DNA of 64,000 bases from Gammaproteobacteria bacterium (lineage in GTDB: Bacteria; Pseudomonadota; Gammaproteobacteria; JAABTG01): assembly GCA_017999615.1 (NCBI GenBank), contig JAGNLM010000007.1, positions 1 through 64,000 of the forward strand, written 5' to 3'. A program made the position numbers and the translations under genes. Positions 23,511 to 31,330 of this stretch are shown in pieces. Below the pieces are notes generated by a model. That model was not told the origin of the DNA, did no database searches, and saw nothing but the letters and a program-made list of their open reading frames with translations. Each line of letters begins with the position of its first letter. Position 1 is the stretch's first letter.

Positions 23511-23975
23511 TCAGGCGTCGGAGAAACCGAGCAATCGACGCTGCGCAGCCCAATCGCGCGGTAGTTGCTCTTGGCGGCCACGCAAGGTGTGCAGATTCAG
23601 GTGGCGTGGCTGACGTCCTTCGAATATCGCCTCCACGATATCGGGGGCCAACATGGTCATGCGCAAGACCTCGGCAGCCCAGCCCGGTTCCACTTTGAAG
23701 GCATGCGCCAAGTCCGTTGTCGTGGAGTAGGTGCCATCGTCGATCAAGCGCTTCCAGTAGAAGGCCTTGCCCAGCGTTTTGATCATCGGCACATCGAAGC
23801 CACCGATTCGGTCCGCGATCTCGGGGGCTGGCGGTATCAGCAGCTTCCGGTTCTGGCGGCGCTTGATCGTCAGGGGCACCAAGGTGACCCGCTGCCCCTC
23901 GCTGACATAACTGCGCGCCTCGGCTCCAATCTCGATGCGGACGGCGCGCTGGCGCTGGTGGGTCGTGGCATTCAT
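23511..23975 (-). CDS. Unknown protein of serine-recombinase cassette, 154 aa
   Basis: A basic protein (MNATTHQRQRAVRIEIGAEA). The middle contains a helix-turn-helix-like segment (ALAHAFKVEPGWAAEVLRM region) and the C-terminus PRDWAAQRRLLGF. It starts inside the 3' end of the serine recombinase gene (4-bp overlap), so the two are expressed together. I have seen genes of this type adjoining DUF2924/recombinase pairs, with no assigned function. A recombination accessory or DNA-binding factor is the simplest guess. Confidence 0.68.
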   Translation of the reverse strand: MNATTHQRQRAVRIEIGAEARSYVSEGQRVTLVPLTIKRRQNRKLLIPPAPEIADRIGGFDVPMIKTLGKAFYWKRLIDDGTYSTTTDLAHAFKVEPGWAAEVLRMTMLAPDIVEAIFEGRQPRHLNLHTLRGRQEQLPRDWAAQRRLLGFSDA

Positions 23976-25384
23976 GCCAAAGCCTCCTCGACACGCTCTT
24001 GGGACTCTTCGATCAAGGGATGCGTGCTGATGTCCGCACCGAATCCGATCCAACCGTCCTCCCGCCAAACGATATCCAGGCCGTGCCCGTGTAGTTGCAC
24101 GCGTTCGATCAACAGCCGTGTGATCCGTTGCTGCTCGGCAGGGAACAGTTGCGACCACACGTCACCGATGCGCTGCATGGCGACCACCACCTGTGCCTCG
24201 TCCAGCGTCGACCCCGCCGGATGCTGCTGGCAGGATCTCCACACTGCGATCAGCATTTGCGGCGATGAGAGCGCAGCATGGATTTGCGCCAACACGGCAT
24301 CTTCGATCTCGGCGGCAGGCAGGTGGCCCACGTCCGGCGTATGCGGAGCCAGGCTGGCACCTGCGTTGCGCCGCTTGTGCAGGTAAGGCACGTAGTAGCG
24401 GTACTGCCGACCATTTTTCTTCTTGACGAAGGAGTGCAACATGCGTTGGCCATCCGGTGCGAACAGAAGTCCCGCCAGCAGTGCCGGATGCTTGGCTCGG
24501 TGTTCGCGCGGTGCCTGCTTTCGCCTCTCAATGAAGGCGTGTGCCGCGTCCCACAATTCTTGAGAAATGATGGGGTCGTGCTGGGCCGAGTACCACGTCT
24601 CGTGATTGCAGATTTCACCGAGGTAAATGCGGTTACGCAGCAAGGTAAAGAGGTACTGCTGATCGATGCTGCGCCCCAATCGCTCCCGGCCGGACTGGGT
24701 GACCCATGCCTTAGTGGTATACCCTTCCATATCCAGTTCGCGGACGAGTCGCGCAGCCGAGCCGTGCTCGGCATAGCGGCGGAAGATGTCACGCACCAGC
24801 GCGGCTTCACGTTCATTGATGACGAGCTTGCGTTCGACCACGTCGTATCCAAGAGGCGGGACTCCGCCCATCCACATGCCCTTGGCCTTGCTGGCGGCGA
24901 TCTTGTCGCGGATGCGTTCGCCGGTGACCTCGCGTTCGAACTGCGCGAATGACAAAAGGATGTTGAGCGTCAATCGCCCCATCGATGTGGTGGTGTTGAA
25001 CTGCTGCGTGACCGCGACAAAGGAGACGCCGTTGCGGTCGAAAACCTCGACCAGCTTTGCGAAGTCCGGCAGGCTGCGCGTGAGGCGGTCGATTTTGTAG
25101 ACGACCACGGTATCGATCTTCCCCGCCTCGATGTCGATCATCAGGCGGCGCAACCCGGGCCGTTCCATGTTGCCGCCCGAGTAGCCGCCGTCGTCGTATC
25201 CGTCGTCGACGGCAATCCAGCCTTCATGTCGTTGGCTTGCAATGAAGGCCAAGCCCGCATCACGCTGTGCCTCGAGGCTGTTGTATTCCTGGTCGAGGCC
25301 TTCGTCAGTGGACTTGCGTGTGTAGACGGCGCATCGCTTCTTTGGCGTGACTGCGGGAATCTGGTTTCGACGCACTGAGCTCAT
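23972..25384 (-). CDS. Large serine recombinase (integrase)
   Basis: A 470-residue recombinase. N-terminal resolvase domain: AVYTRKSTDEGLDQEYNSLE contains the catalytic Ser (in RKS), with VVVYKIDRLTRS (Arg residues) and a FAQFEREVTGERIRDKIAAS helix. The recombinase domain follows (PLGYDVVERKLVINEREAAL; LRNRIYLGEI), then a C-terminal helical part. This is the likely integration/excision enzyme. The ATG at 25384 overlaps the DUF2924 stop by 4 bp; upstream residues in frame belong to the other gene. Confidence 0.9.
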   Translation of the reverse strand: MSSVRRNQIPAVTPKKRCAVYTRKSTDEGLDQEYNSLEAQRDAGLAFIASQRHEGWIAVDDGYDDGGYSGGNMERPGLRRLMIDIEAGKIDTVVVYKIDRLTRSLPDFAKLVEVFDRNGVSFVAVTQQFNTTTSMGRLTLNILLSFAQFEREVTGERIRDKIAASKAKGMWMGGVPPLGYDVVERKLVINEREAALVRDIFRRYAEHGSAARLVRELDMEGYTTKAWVTQSGRERLGRSIDQQYLFTLLRNRIYLGEICNHETWYSAQHDPIISQELWDAAHAFIERRKQAPREHRAKHPALLAGLLFAPDGQRMLHSFVKKKNGRQYRYYVPYLHKRRNAGASLAPHTPDVGHLPAAEIEDAVLAQIHAALSSPQMLIAVWRSCQQHPAGSTLDEAQVVVAMQRIGDVWSQLFPAEQQRITRLLIERVQLHGHGLDIVWREDGWIGFGADISTHPLIEESQERVEEALA

Positions 25385-25854
25385 GCTGCCCCCTTCTTCG
25401 AAGCAAGTGCCTTCAAACCAAAGAACACCGGGCCTGACCAATGGCTGCCTGTGATGCGTTTGGCTACAGCGGACAGGCTCTTGAAGCGTTGCCCCTGGTA
25501 CTCGAAATCATTCGATCCGCGCACCAGCACACGATGTTCAATGTCGTCGTAGATGCGTGTCAGGACGGTACCGGGCAGTAGGCGTTGGCTATCGCCGCGC
25601 AGTTGCTTGGGCAAGATGCCGGTTTCGCCAACCTCCTCAAGCTTCTTGCGCAGTGACGGTTTCAAACCGCCAAACGCGCGCTCTTGCATCCGGTAGGCCA
25701 GGCGACTTTCCAACCAGACCCGATGGTGGTGATTCGGCCGTTCATCGAAATGGTCGTCCCAGAGAGCCCAAAGATCATCCATCGAAAGATGGGGAATAGC
25801 CGCGACGCGGGCGGCGACTGAGGCGGGCGTTGGTGAGGTTGCGTGTGCTGTCAT
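25381..25854 (-). CDS. DUF2924 protein of recombinase cassette
   Basis: A 157-residue basic protein. LWALWDDHFDERPNHHHRVW and the C-terminal YQGQRFKSLSAVAKRITGSH are hallmarks of DUF2924, which typically precedes large serine recombinases in proteobacterial elements. Role unproven, probably helping the recombinase. The ATG at 25854 overlaps the preceding gene by 4 bp; the stop overlaps the recombinase start. Confidence 0.85.
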   Translation of the reverse strand: MTAHATSPTPASVAARVAAIPHLSMDDLWALWDDHFDERPNHHHRVWLESRLAYRMQERAFGGLKPSLRKKLEEVGETGILPKQLRGDSQRLLPGTVLTRIYDDIEHRVLVRGSNDFEYQGQRFKSLSAVAKRITGSHWSGPVFFGLKALASKKGAA

Positions 25855-26078
25855 GGGCGAACTCCGTTGTTGTGATCGGGGTTCGCATTCACGCGCTGTT
25901 GGCCGGGGAAGCCAAGGCAAACCGGCTCTCTATGGCCAGATTTATTTGAATCGTCCGACGCTGAATTTCTGGTGCGCAGTCGCAACAATGCTGCAGAGAG
26001 CAAGTCAGCGATTTCTTCGTGCGCGTGTCGGGGGCTTGGGGTGCCCCGGTCGATGGAGATGAGTTCGATGTCGTGCAT
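25851..26078 (-). CDS. Small protein heading recombinase cassette, 75 aa
   Basis: A 75-residue protein (MHDIELISIDRGTPSPRHAH) with a short helix (EEIADLLSAALLRLRTR) and a polar tail. It is coupled to DUF2924 by a 4-bp overlap, and AAGGAA lies upstream of its ATG. GCGAAC/GTTCGC half-sites at 25857 and 25881 lie inside its 3' end. No family function known. The 161-bp gap between it and the beta-lactamase gene holds nothing I can assign. Confidence 0.62.
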   Translation of the reverse strand: MHDIELISIDRGTPSPRHAHEEIADLLSAALLRLRTRNSASDDSNKSGHREPVCLGFPGQQRVNANPDHNNGVRP

Positions 26079-26239
26079 GATGGCAAGCGTTCCTTGAGGT
26101 AACGCTGCTCATGCTAGAAACCAAGAGCACTTCGCGTAACGTGATTTAGCGGGAGTGCGCGGTTTTGGCGATCATCGTCACTAGCCAATGCGAGCTCCAA
26201 TACCTCTCGTTTCCTCGTGCTGTCAGGACGTTTGATGCC

Positions 26240-27175
26240 TCAACGGAGAATCGCATCTTTGAACACTGCTCCTATTCTTGCAATTGCCTGATTGCTGGCC
26301 TGCAAGGATGCTTGGGTTTGCGTGATATAAATTCCAACCACCACCGGCTTCTTCGATGGCGGCCAGATTACCGCGACGATCGAGCGCGAGCCGTAGCCAC
26401 CCGCACCGGTCTTGTCGGCGATCTTCCAGTCGGATGGAAGAGAGGAGCGCAGGAGCGCTCCGGCGACCTGATCGTCCAGCATCCATTGTGTAAGCTCGGA
26501 TCGGGATGAGGCTGACAATACGTCGCCAAGAAGTATCTTTCTCAGACTACTGACTATGGCATTGGGAGTGGTGGTGTCACGCAGATCGCCTGGTGAACCT
26601 TCGTTTAACTCGGGTTCTTTGCGATCAAGCCGGGTTTCTTCATCGCCGATAGACCGCATGTACGCGTTGAATCCAGTTGATCCTCCAATGGCATCAAAGA
26701 CAACATTAGCCGCCGTGTTATCGCTATAACTCACCGCCGCCTGACAAACTTTGCCTAATTTGATGGTTTCAGGTGCCAGCGACTTTTCCGTTATCGGCGA
26801 ATATGTGACCAGCATTTCCCTGTTGATCGATACCGACTGATTCAGCGAGAGCGATTTCCCATCGACTTTAGCGAGCAATGCTGCGCAGGAAAATGTCTTG
26901 TGCGTACTATTCAGAGGGAAGCGCTCGTCGCCCCGATAGTTCCAAGTCGTGCTGGTGTTTGCGTCAAACACAGTCATGCCTACCCTGGCTTGCAGAGTAT
27001 TCTCTTCAGCCCGTACAACATCAATCAGCCTCCCGGTCTCCAGAGCGCAAACTGGGGTAGAGAAAAACGATACAACGACGCATGTAAGCGCGATTTTTGT
27101 ACCCACGATAGCTTTGATTCTCAATTTAGCTTTCTCCTCATTACATTTTAAGGGCTCGCTGATGCCGCTACTCAA
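26240..27175 (-). CDS. Class A beta-lactamase, carbenicillinase-like
   Basis: A 311-residue serine beta-lactamase. All class A elements are present: STHK with the nucleophile Ser (SxxK), SDN in AVSYSDNTAANVVF, the omega-loop Glu in RKEPELNEG (ExxLN), and KTG in IADKTGAGGYGSRS. LRDTTTPNAIVSSL and the omega loop strongly resemble CARB/PSE enzymes, but those carry RSG or RTG where this has KTG. A signal-like segment (IALTCVVVSFFSTPVCA) directs export. The gene looks AT-richer than its neighbours, suggesting separate acquisition. Confidence 0.92.
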   Translation of the reverse strand: MSSGISEPLKCNEEKAKLRIKAIVGTKIALTCVVVSFFSTPVCALETGRLIDVVRAEENTLQARVGMTVFDANTSTTWNYRGDERFPLNSTHKTFSCAALLAKVDGKSLSLNQSVSINREMLVTYSPITEKSLAPETIKLGKVCQAAVSYSDNTAANVVFDAIGGSTGFNAYMRSIGDEETRLDRKEPELNEGSPGDLRDTTTPNAIVSSLRKILLGDVLSASSRSELTQWMLDDQVAGALLRSSLPSDWKIADKTGAGGYGSRSIVAVIWPPSKKPVVVGIYITQTQASLQASNQAIARIGAVFKDAILR

Positions 27176-27184
27176 GCGTTCGGT

Positions 27185-28114
27185 TTAGCGTACCGGCAAT
27201 TGCCCATTTGAGACGAACTGATCAAAGCTGTCAAAGCTCTCGCCGTCTTGCCAAGACCGATCCCATGACCGTGGTTCAGCGCTTTCCAGTAGGAGCAGCG
27301 TGAGGATTCGATCACGTGCGCCGTAACTGTGCTTGAACTCCCACAGTTTCATGTGTGCTGCCTCTTCCGGGCACCAGATCGCGGCTGACATTTCCGTGCC
27401 ATCCCATTCTTGCTCGACACTGGTATCAGCTGCCAGCGTGCCCGGCAATGGCTCCTGTGGATCACCATTGCGCCGGATGCGCGCCCGCGTCCTGACGGCA
27501 CTGCTGCTGCGCCATTCGTACTTCACGAAGCCATTGTCCCAATAGACGAGGATCGCACGCTGCTTGGTGAACTTGATAAAGCGGATACACAACGCCTCGA
27601 ACGAGACCTGGAAACGCTTGGCGATCGCACTGAGGACATGTAGATCAATACGCTGATTCGATATCCACTCGCGCAGCAGATCGCCAGGCATCAGCAGGTT
27701 GCTGGCGAACTCGTCCGCTTCACGCTCAATTTGGCGAAGGCCATCGATACCGGTGTGAACGCTCTGGCTGTCGCAGTTGAAACTCTGCTTCTGACTGCGA
27801 TGCAAGATAAAGTGGCCCAGCTCATGGGCAATAGTGAAGCGTTGACGCTCACCTCGAGCCTTGCCGTTGTAGGCAATACCCCAAACTGCGTGGTCATCAG
27901 GATCGCGGGCCAGCATTCCTTCGAACGCGTCGCCAATGATTTCGACCGGCGGCTTGATCTCCCGAACACCCGCCCCATAAGGTGTGGACGGCAACATCTG
28001 GCGGACAATTTCCAAATCGATGGCGTCGGGCATGCCCTCGCTGTACCACGCCCGCAACCACTTGATGACGTGGCTGGAGGCAATGGAACCCGTCAGTGCC
28101 TGCGCGTCGCTCAA
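27185..28114 (-). CDS. ImmA/IrrE-family metallopeptidase
   Basis: A 309-residue protein with the zinc protease motif FTIAHELGHFILH and, downstream, a conserved EREADEFASNLLMP block carrying the third ligand. These are diagnostic of ImmA/IrrE/COG2856 proteases, which cleave partner XRE repressors after stress. The C-terminal half (RAILVYWDNGFVKYEWRSSS) may be a sensor. It lies 3 bp after the XRE gene, the usual pair arrangement. Its end adjoins the beta-lactamase start by 9 bp, so the lactamase may be read from the same promoter. Confidence 0.92.
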   Translation of the reverse strand: MSDAQALTGSIASSHVIKWLRAWYSEGMPDAIDLEIVRQMLPSTPYGAGVREIKPPVEIIGDAFEGMLARDPDDHAVWGIAYNGKARGERQRFTIAHELGHFILHRSQKQSFNCDSQSVHTGIDGLRQIEREADEFASNLLMPGDLLREWISNQRIDLHVLSAIAKRFQVSFEALCIRFIKFTKQRAILVYWDNGFVKYEWRSSSAVRTRARIRRNGDPQEPLPGTLAADTSVEQEWDGTEMSAAIWCPEEAAHMKLWEFKHSYGARDRILTLLLLESAEPRSWDRSWQDGESFDSFDQFVSNGQLPVR

Positions 28115-28117
28115 TCC

Positions 28118-28453
28118 TCAGTCTCCGCTCTTGCGCGAAAACATCATCTTGAGAACGTCTTGGTAGTTCTTCTTCTCTTCTTCTGTCATCCCAGCGTACT
28201 CGCGGAAGAAGGCCACATCTTCTGGACTGGCCTGAGGAACCTGTTCAATGGGCTCGCCCATGATGTCCTCCATCGTCACGCCCAGTACCCTGGCCAAGGC
28301 CTGGACCCGTTCAGCGGAGGGACGCTGGCCGTCCTTCATCTCCAGTTCCCATATATACGCCTTGGTACAGCCGACTTCGTCGGCGACCTGTTGCAAGGTC
28401 AATTTCTTCGCCTCGCGTAAGCGTCGCAGGCGTGCTCCGAACGCTGAAGCCAT
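28118..28453 (-). CDS. XRE-family repressor
   Basis: A 111-residue regulator. The N-terminal helix-turn-helix reads LRRLREAKKLTLQQVADEVG and CTKAYIWELEMKDGQRPS; the C-terminal part (YAGMTEEEKKNYQDVLKMMF) is a helical tail suited to dimerisation or to cleavage by the downstream ImmA-like protease. It is transcribed divergently from the 28698 gene across an operator-bearing region and probably represses both directions. Confidence 0.9.
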   Translation of the reverse strand: MASAFGARLRRLREAKKLTLQQVADEVGCTKAYIWELEMKDGQRPSAERVQALARVLGVTMEDIMGEPIEQVPQASPEDVAFFREYAGMTEEEKKNYQDVLKMMFSRKSGD

Positions 28454-28503
28454 AGCGATGCTCCTGTAGGGGAAAACAGTCAGTTAACAAAAACAAGACC
28501 GCC

Positions 28504-28533
28504 AGTATAGCCGCGAGATACAAATGAGGTCTA
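28504..28533 (-). promoter_or_regulatory. Leftward promoter of XRE/ImmA operon with operator
   Basis: On the minus strand TAGACC (28528-28533), an 18-bp spacer and TATACT (28504-28509) form a plausible sigma70 promoter. The operator half GCGAGATACAA (28513-28523) occupies the spacer, so bound repressor would block it: autoregulation. Confidence 0.6.
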
Positions 28534-28548
28534 GATGTGCCGATTTGA

Positions 28549-28593
28549 TTGACAAGCGGAAATCTGAGGTTCAGAATCGCGCTTGTATCTCGC
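28549..28593 (+). promoter_or_regulatory. Rightward promoter of unknown gene pair with operator
   Basis: TTGACA (28549-28554), 17 bp, CAGAAT (28572-28577) is a good sigma70 promoter. TTGTATCTCGC (28583-28593), the exact inverted copy of the other operator half, lies at the expected start point. A degenerate copy, CTTGTGCGAGG, follows at about 28601. Confidence 0.68.
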
Positions 28594-28697
28594 TACTTTA
28601 CTTGTGCGAGGTGCGTGTTCAGTAACCCAGTCGCTGGCCAGTGCAGTCCGTACATCGGTCGCAGACCTTCGACGCCGATCCAGAAAGGACGATCAAG

Positions 28698-29933
28698 ATG
28701 AAGAAGACCTTTGTCGACGTGATGCTCGAGCTGCCGGTGGATGCCACGCTGCGCGACTTCCTGACCACCCACAGCCTGCCGGTGCCCCATGGCTTTGCCT
28801 GGGATGACACACCTGAGACCAGCCAGTTTCTGGTCGAAGCGGTTAAGGTCTGGCCCGACATTGCTGCCCGCGACCGGATGACAGCCAACCTCATGGCCAG
28901 CGTTCAGTTGGGCGATGCGGCAGGCAAGCAGGCGATGTTTGAGGCGGCCGTGGCCGATGGTGCTGCGCTGGCGGGCTTGGCGCTGTGTGCAAGTGACGTC
29001 CACCGTTCCTTCTGGCTATACGTCCACCACCCGGCGCTGTTCGAGCGCGCCTATGACTTCAGCTTTTGGGAACAGCATGGGCAGCAGACGCAGCAATACG
29101 ACCTTGGCTTGAAACGCCAACCGAACGGTTCGGATGCCAATCTGACAGCGTTGCGTCATGCCATCTCGGCTTTCTACAAGCGCGAACTGCAATGCGGAGA
29201 CGGCAGCGTGGCGCACTTGGTCGAGCGCAGTCCGGGGGTGTTCCTGTTGTCGGTCCATGTCAAGGACATGGCGATGCTGCGCCTGGAGTTCGAGGGAGCG
29301 AGCCTGAAGCGCCGGGTCGGCAACCCCAACATTCACATGGTGCTGGAGTACGCCAAGTCCACCGGTGTCGTGCGCACGCTGGTGCGCGGCGGGGCAAAGT
29401 ATCAGCAAATGCTGGTCGAGGCCTTCGCGGAGCATGTGCTGGGCGTGAAAGCAAGCGCTCACAAGATCAAGTCGCCGACTCTGGATCTGTCGATGCTGCG
29501 CACCGGGTTCGATGTGCCGGAGGTCTTTGAGGACGGTTTTTCGATGGTGCAGCTCAAGGCACTCACCCTGCTCAGCCCCGACACAGCGCTGAAGATCGAA
29601 TGCACGGCGATGCAGTCCAGCCAGCAACGCTCGGTGCACGATTTGCTGAAGGAGAAACTCCCAGGCCCGCTGGAGGGTCAGTGGGCGGTGACAGCGGCAC
29701 AGGTCAATCTCTATTACCCGCCCGAGCCGGGCAGGACTCGCCCCAAGGTGGTCACCATCGAAGTGACCAGCAAAGGGCGGCTGAACCTGCACAAGTTCGA
29801 CGCCAACATGCAGGCGCAACTGGAGGGTTACCTTGTCGCGGTGGGCATCTTGCAGAAGGGCCAGACCCTCAGTGCCCAGGAATTGCCGCCAGAGACCGAC
29901 GCAGTCAGTTCATCATCGGCCTACGAGGACTGA
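28698..29933 (+). CDS. Unknown protein of XRE/ImmA-controlled module, 411 aa
   Basis: A 411-residue soluble protein starting MKKTFVDVMLELPVDATLRD, with AAAGGA upstream. It is helical in the first half (WPDIAARDRMTANLMASVQL) and mixed alpha/beta in the second (GVFLLSVHVKDMAMLRLEFE; VVTIEVTSKGRLNLHKFDAN). No transmembrane segment, P-loop, nuclease or protease motif is visible, and I do not recognise the family. It has its own repressed promoter and ends 3 bp before the second gene. Defence, immunity or moron functions fit the context, but the sequence does not say which. Confidence 0.78.
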   Translation: MKKTFVDVMLELPVDATLRDFLTTHSLPVPHGFAWDDTPETSQFLVEAVKVWPDIAARDRMTANLMASVQLGDAAGKQAMFEAAVADGAALAGLALCASDVHRSFWLYVHHPALFERAYDFSFWEQHGQQTQQYDLGLKRQPNGSDANLTALRHAISAFYKRELQCGDGSVAHLVERSPGVFLLSVHVKDMAMLRLEFEGASLKRRVGNPNIHMVLEYAKSTGVVRTLVRGGAKYQQMLVEAFAEHVLGVKASAHKIKSPTLDLSMLRTGFDVPEVFEDGFSMVQLKALTLLSPDTALKIECTAMQSSQQRSVHDLLKEKLPGPLEGQWAVTAAQVNLYYPPEPGRTRPKVVTIEVTSKGRLNLHKFDANMQAQLEGYLVAVGILQKGQTLSAQELPPETDAVSSSSAYED

Positions 29934-29936
29934 TCA

Positions 29937-30887
29937 ATGGCGACGCACGATGCCTGGGCCTTGGTTTGCCGTCTGTTCGCGGGTGGCACGCCGGTACTGC
30001 GTGCCACGCTGTCGCCACGCGAGGTATCTGCTTTGTCTGTGCTCGGCAAAACGGTCAGGCCAGCAGTGCTGGATCAGTCTTTTGTGCTCTGCCCCCACTG
30101 CCAGCAGCATCGGGCGCAGGTCTGGAGTGACGGCCGGGGCGGTCGGATCTGCCGTTGCCCGGAGTGTGGCCAGGTGCCGGTCGAGGCAATCGATGGTGCG
30201 GCATTGGCCCTGGATGAAGACTGGCTGCGGCAGAAAATGCGCCTCGCGCTCGACATCGAGAGTCGCGACGACGTAGATGATTTGGGCGACGGTGCTTGGC
30301 GGCTCGGTAACGCCCGCCGATCTCCGGTCGTGCTGGCCCGAGATCTGACGAGAGTGCTGCATGAGCCGACCTTGCTGGATCGTGTCCGAGTTGCGGGTAG
30401 CAACATCCGAGTCATCACTCCCAGGCCGCGCACGACTCGTGGATCGCCATTCGGCTCAGGAGTGGAATGGCTGGCGCTGGAAGAACGATTCACGTTCTAT
30501 GGCGGCGGGATCTCGTTCATCCCTTCGGCACCGTCTGCAGCGCCAGCAGTGGCCGATCCGGCCGCACCTGTGAACGGGCCATTCTCAGCGGACTTCAAGT
30601 GGGCGACGCTGCCGGACGTGCAGGCCACGCCGATCCGGTTCACCGATGGTCAGGCTAAGGTCTTCGAGTCGCTGTGGTCGTTCAAGGGAGTCGAGGTGGA
30701 CGGAGAAAGGATCATGCAGCGCGCTGGCCAGAAGAGCGACAAGCCGATTGACCTGTTCAAGATCAAGTCGAAGGACAAGGGCAAGCCGGAGCACGAGGCT
30801 CGACTGGCGGCCTACGGAGCACTCGTCGTCACGCAGCAACGCGCAGGCTTGTATTCCATGCCTTGCGCGGCGGCAGTGTTGGCGTGA
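29937..30887 (+). CDS. Unknown zinc-ribbon protein of XRE/ImmA-controlled module, 316 aa
   Basis: A 316-residue protein with an N-terminal four-Cys zinc ribbon (LCPHCQQHRAQ and ICRCPECGQ, residues about 50-80), a Pro/Ala-rich linker near the middle, and a C-terminal part (FTDGQAKVFESLWSFKGVEV) with a charged KIKSKDKGKPEHEARLAAYG stretch that suggests nucleic-acid contact. It follows the 411-residue gene by 3 bp, so they are one operon. Family not recognised. It is the last gene before the tRNA border. Confidence 0.78.
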   Translation: MATHDAWALVCRLFAGGTPVLRATLSPREVSALSVLGKTVRPAVLDQSFVLCPHCQQHRAQVWSDGRGGRICRCPECGQVPVEAIDGAALALDEDWLRQKMRLALDIESRDDVDDLGDGAWRLGNARRSPVVLARDLTRVLHEPTLLDRVRVAGSNIRVITPRPRTTRGSPFGSGVEWLALEERFTFYGGGISFIPSAPSAAPAVADPAAPVNGPFSADFKWATLPDVQATPIRFTDGQAKVFESLWSFKGVEVDGERIMQRAGQKSDKPIDLFKIKSKDKGKPEHEARLAAYGALVVTQQRAGLYSMPCAAAVLA

Positions 30888-30927
30888 CGGACTGCTGCTC
30901 CAAGCAAGCCCGACAACGAATGGCAAT

Positions 30928-30972
30928 GGCACGCGCACAAATCATGGTCGCAAAAGGCCATGTGCGTGTGCC
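30928..30972 (+). other. Stem-loop after unknown gene pair
   Basis: GGCACGCGCACA and TGTGCGTGTGCC pair with one G-T mismatch around a 21-nt loop that itself contains CATGG/CCATG. There is no T-run, so it is not a standard terminator. It could be a 3' end structure or lie near the element's attachment site. The rest of 30888-31116 shows nothing I can assign. Confidence 0.5.
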
Positions 30973-31116
30973 ACGGCGAAGAAGTTAGCGCCGATTTCGA
31001 GAGAAGAGAGGGCGGAACGGAGCGCAACTGGGGATGTTCCTGCCAGACCACAGGACCCCGGTCGCACACGCAGAATGTGCGGGAACCCCGCGTGGCATGC
31101 GGGAAGCACAAATGAA

Positions 31117-31144
31117 AACGCCCAACTGAGAACAGTTGGGCGTT
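31117..31144 (-). terminator. Intrinsic terminator of tRNA-Phe
   Basis: AACGCCCAACTG-AGAA-CAGTTGGGCGTT is a perfect 12-bp stem followed on the minus strand by TTCATTT (the stem itself ends in TT). It starts 6 bp past the tRNA 3' end, so it ends tRNA-Phe transcription. Confidence 0.85.
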
Positions 31145-31150
31145 GAATTT

Positions 31151-31226
31151 TGGTGGCCAGGGACGGAGTCGAACCGCCGACACGGGGATTTTCAGTCCCC
31201 TGCTCTACCAACTGAGCTACCTGGCC
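31151..31226 (-). tRNA. tRNA-Phe (GAA)
   Basis: The 76-nt minus-strand sequence folds as a standard cloverleaf: acceptor stem GGCCAGG/CCTGGCC, D arm GCTC...GAGC, anticodon stem GGGGA/TCCCC with loop CTGAAAA giving anticodon GAA, T arm with GTTCGAC, and an encoded CCA end. The 3' end faces the mobile element, the orientation typical of tRNA-associated integration borders. Short open frames across it are artefacts. Confidence 0.97.
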
Positions 31227-31330
31227 AAGGGCAGGACAGGCATATTAGTCGGCCCCCGGTGGAGAGTGCAACCTGTAACCCGGGTTCCGGGTTTCCGGCC
31301 CCGGGTGCAGAAGGCGCGTGAGGAGCTCGC

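Noticed and set aside
26240-27175. Beta-lactamase as an integron cassette or IS-borne gene
   Set aside because: I found no attC-like palindrome, inverted terminal repeats or transposase near it.
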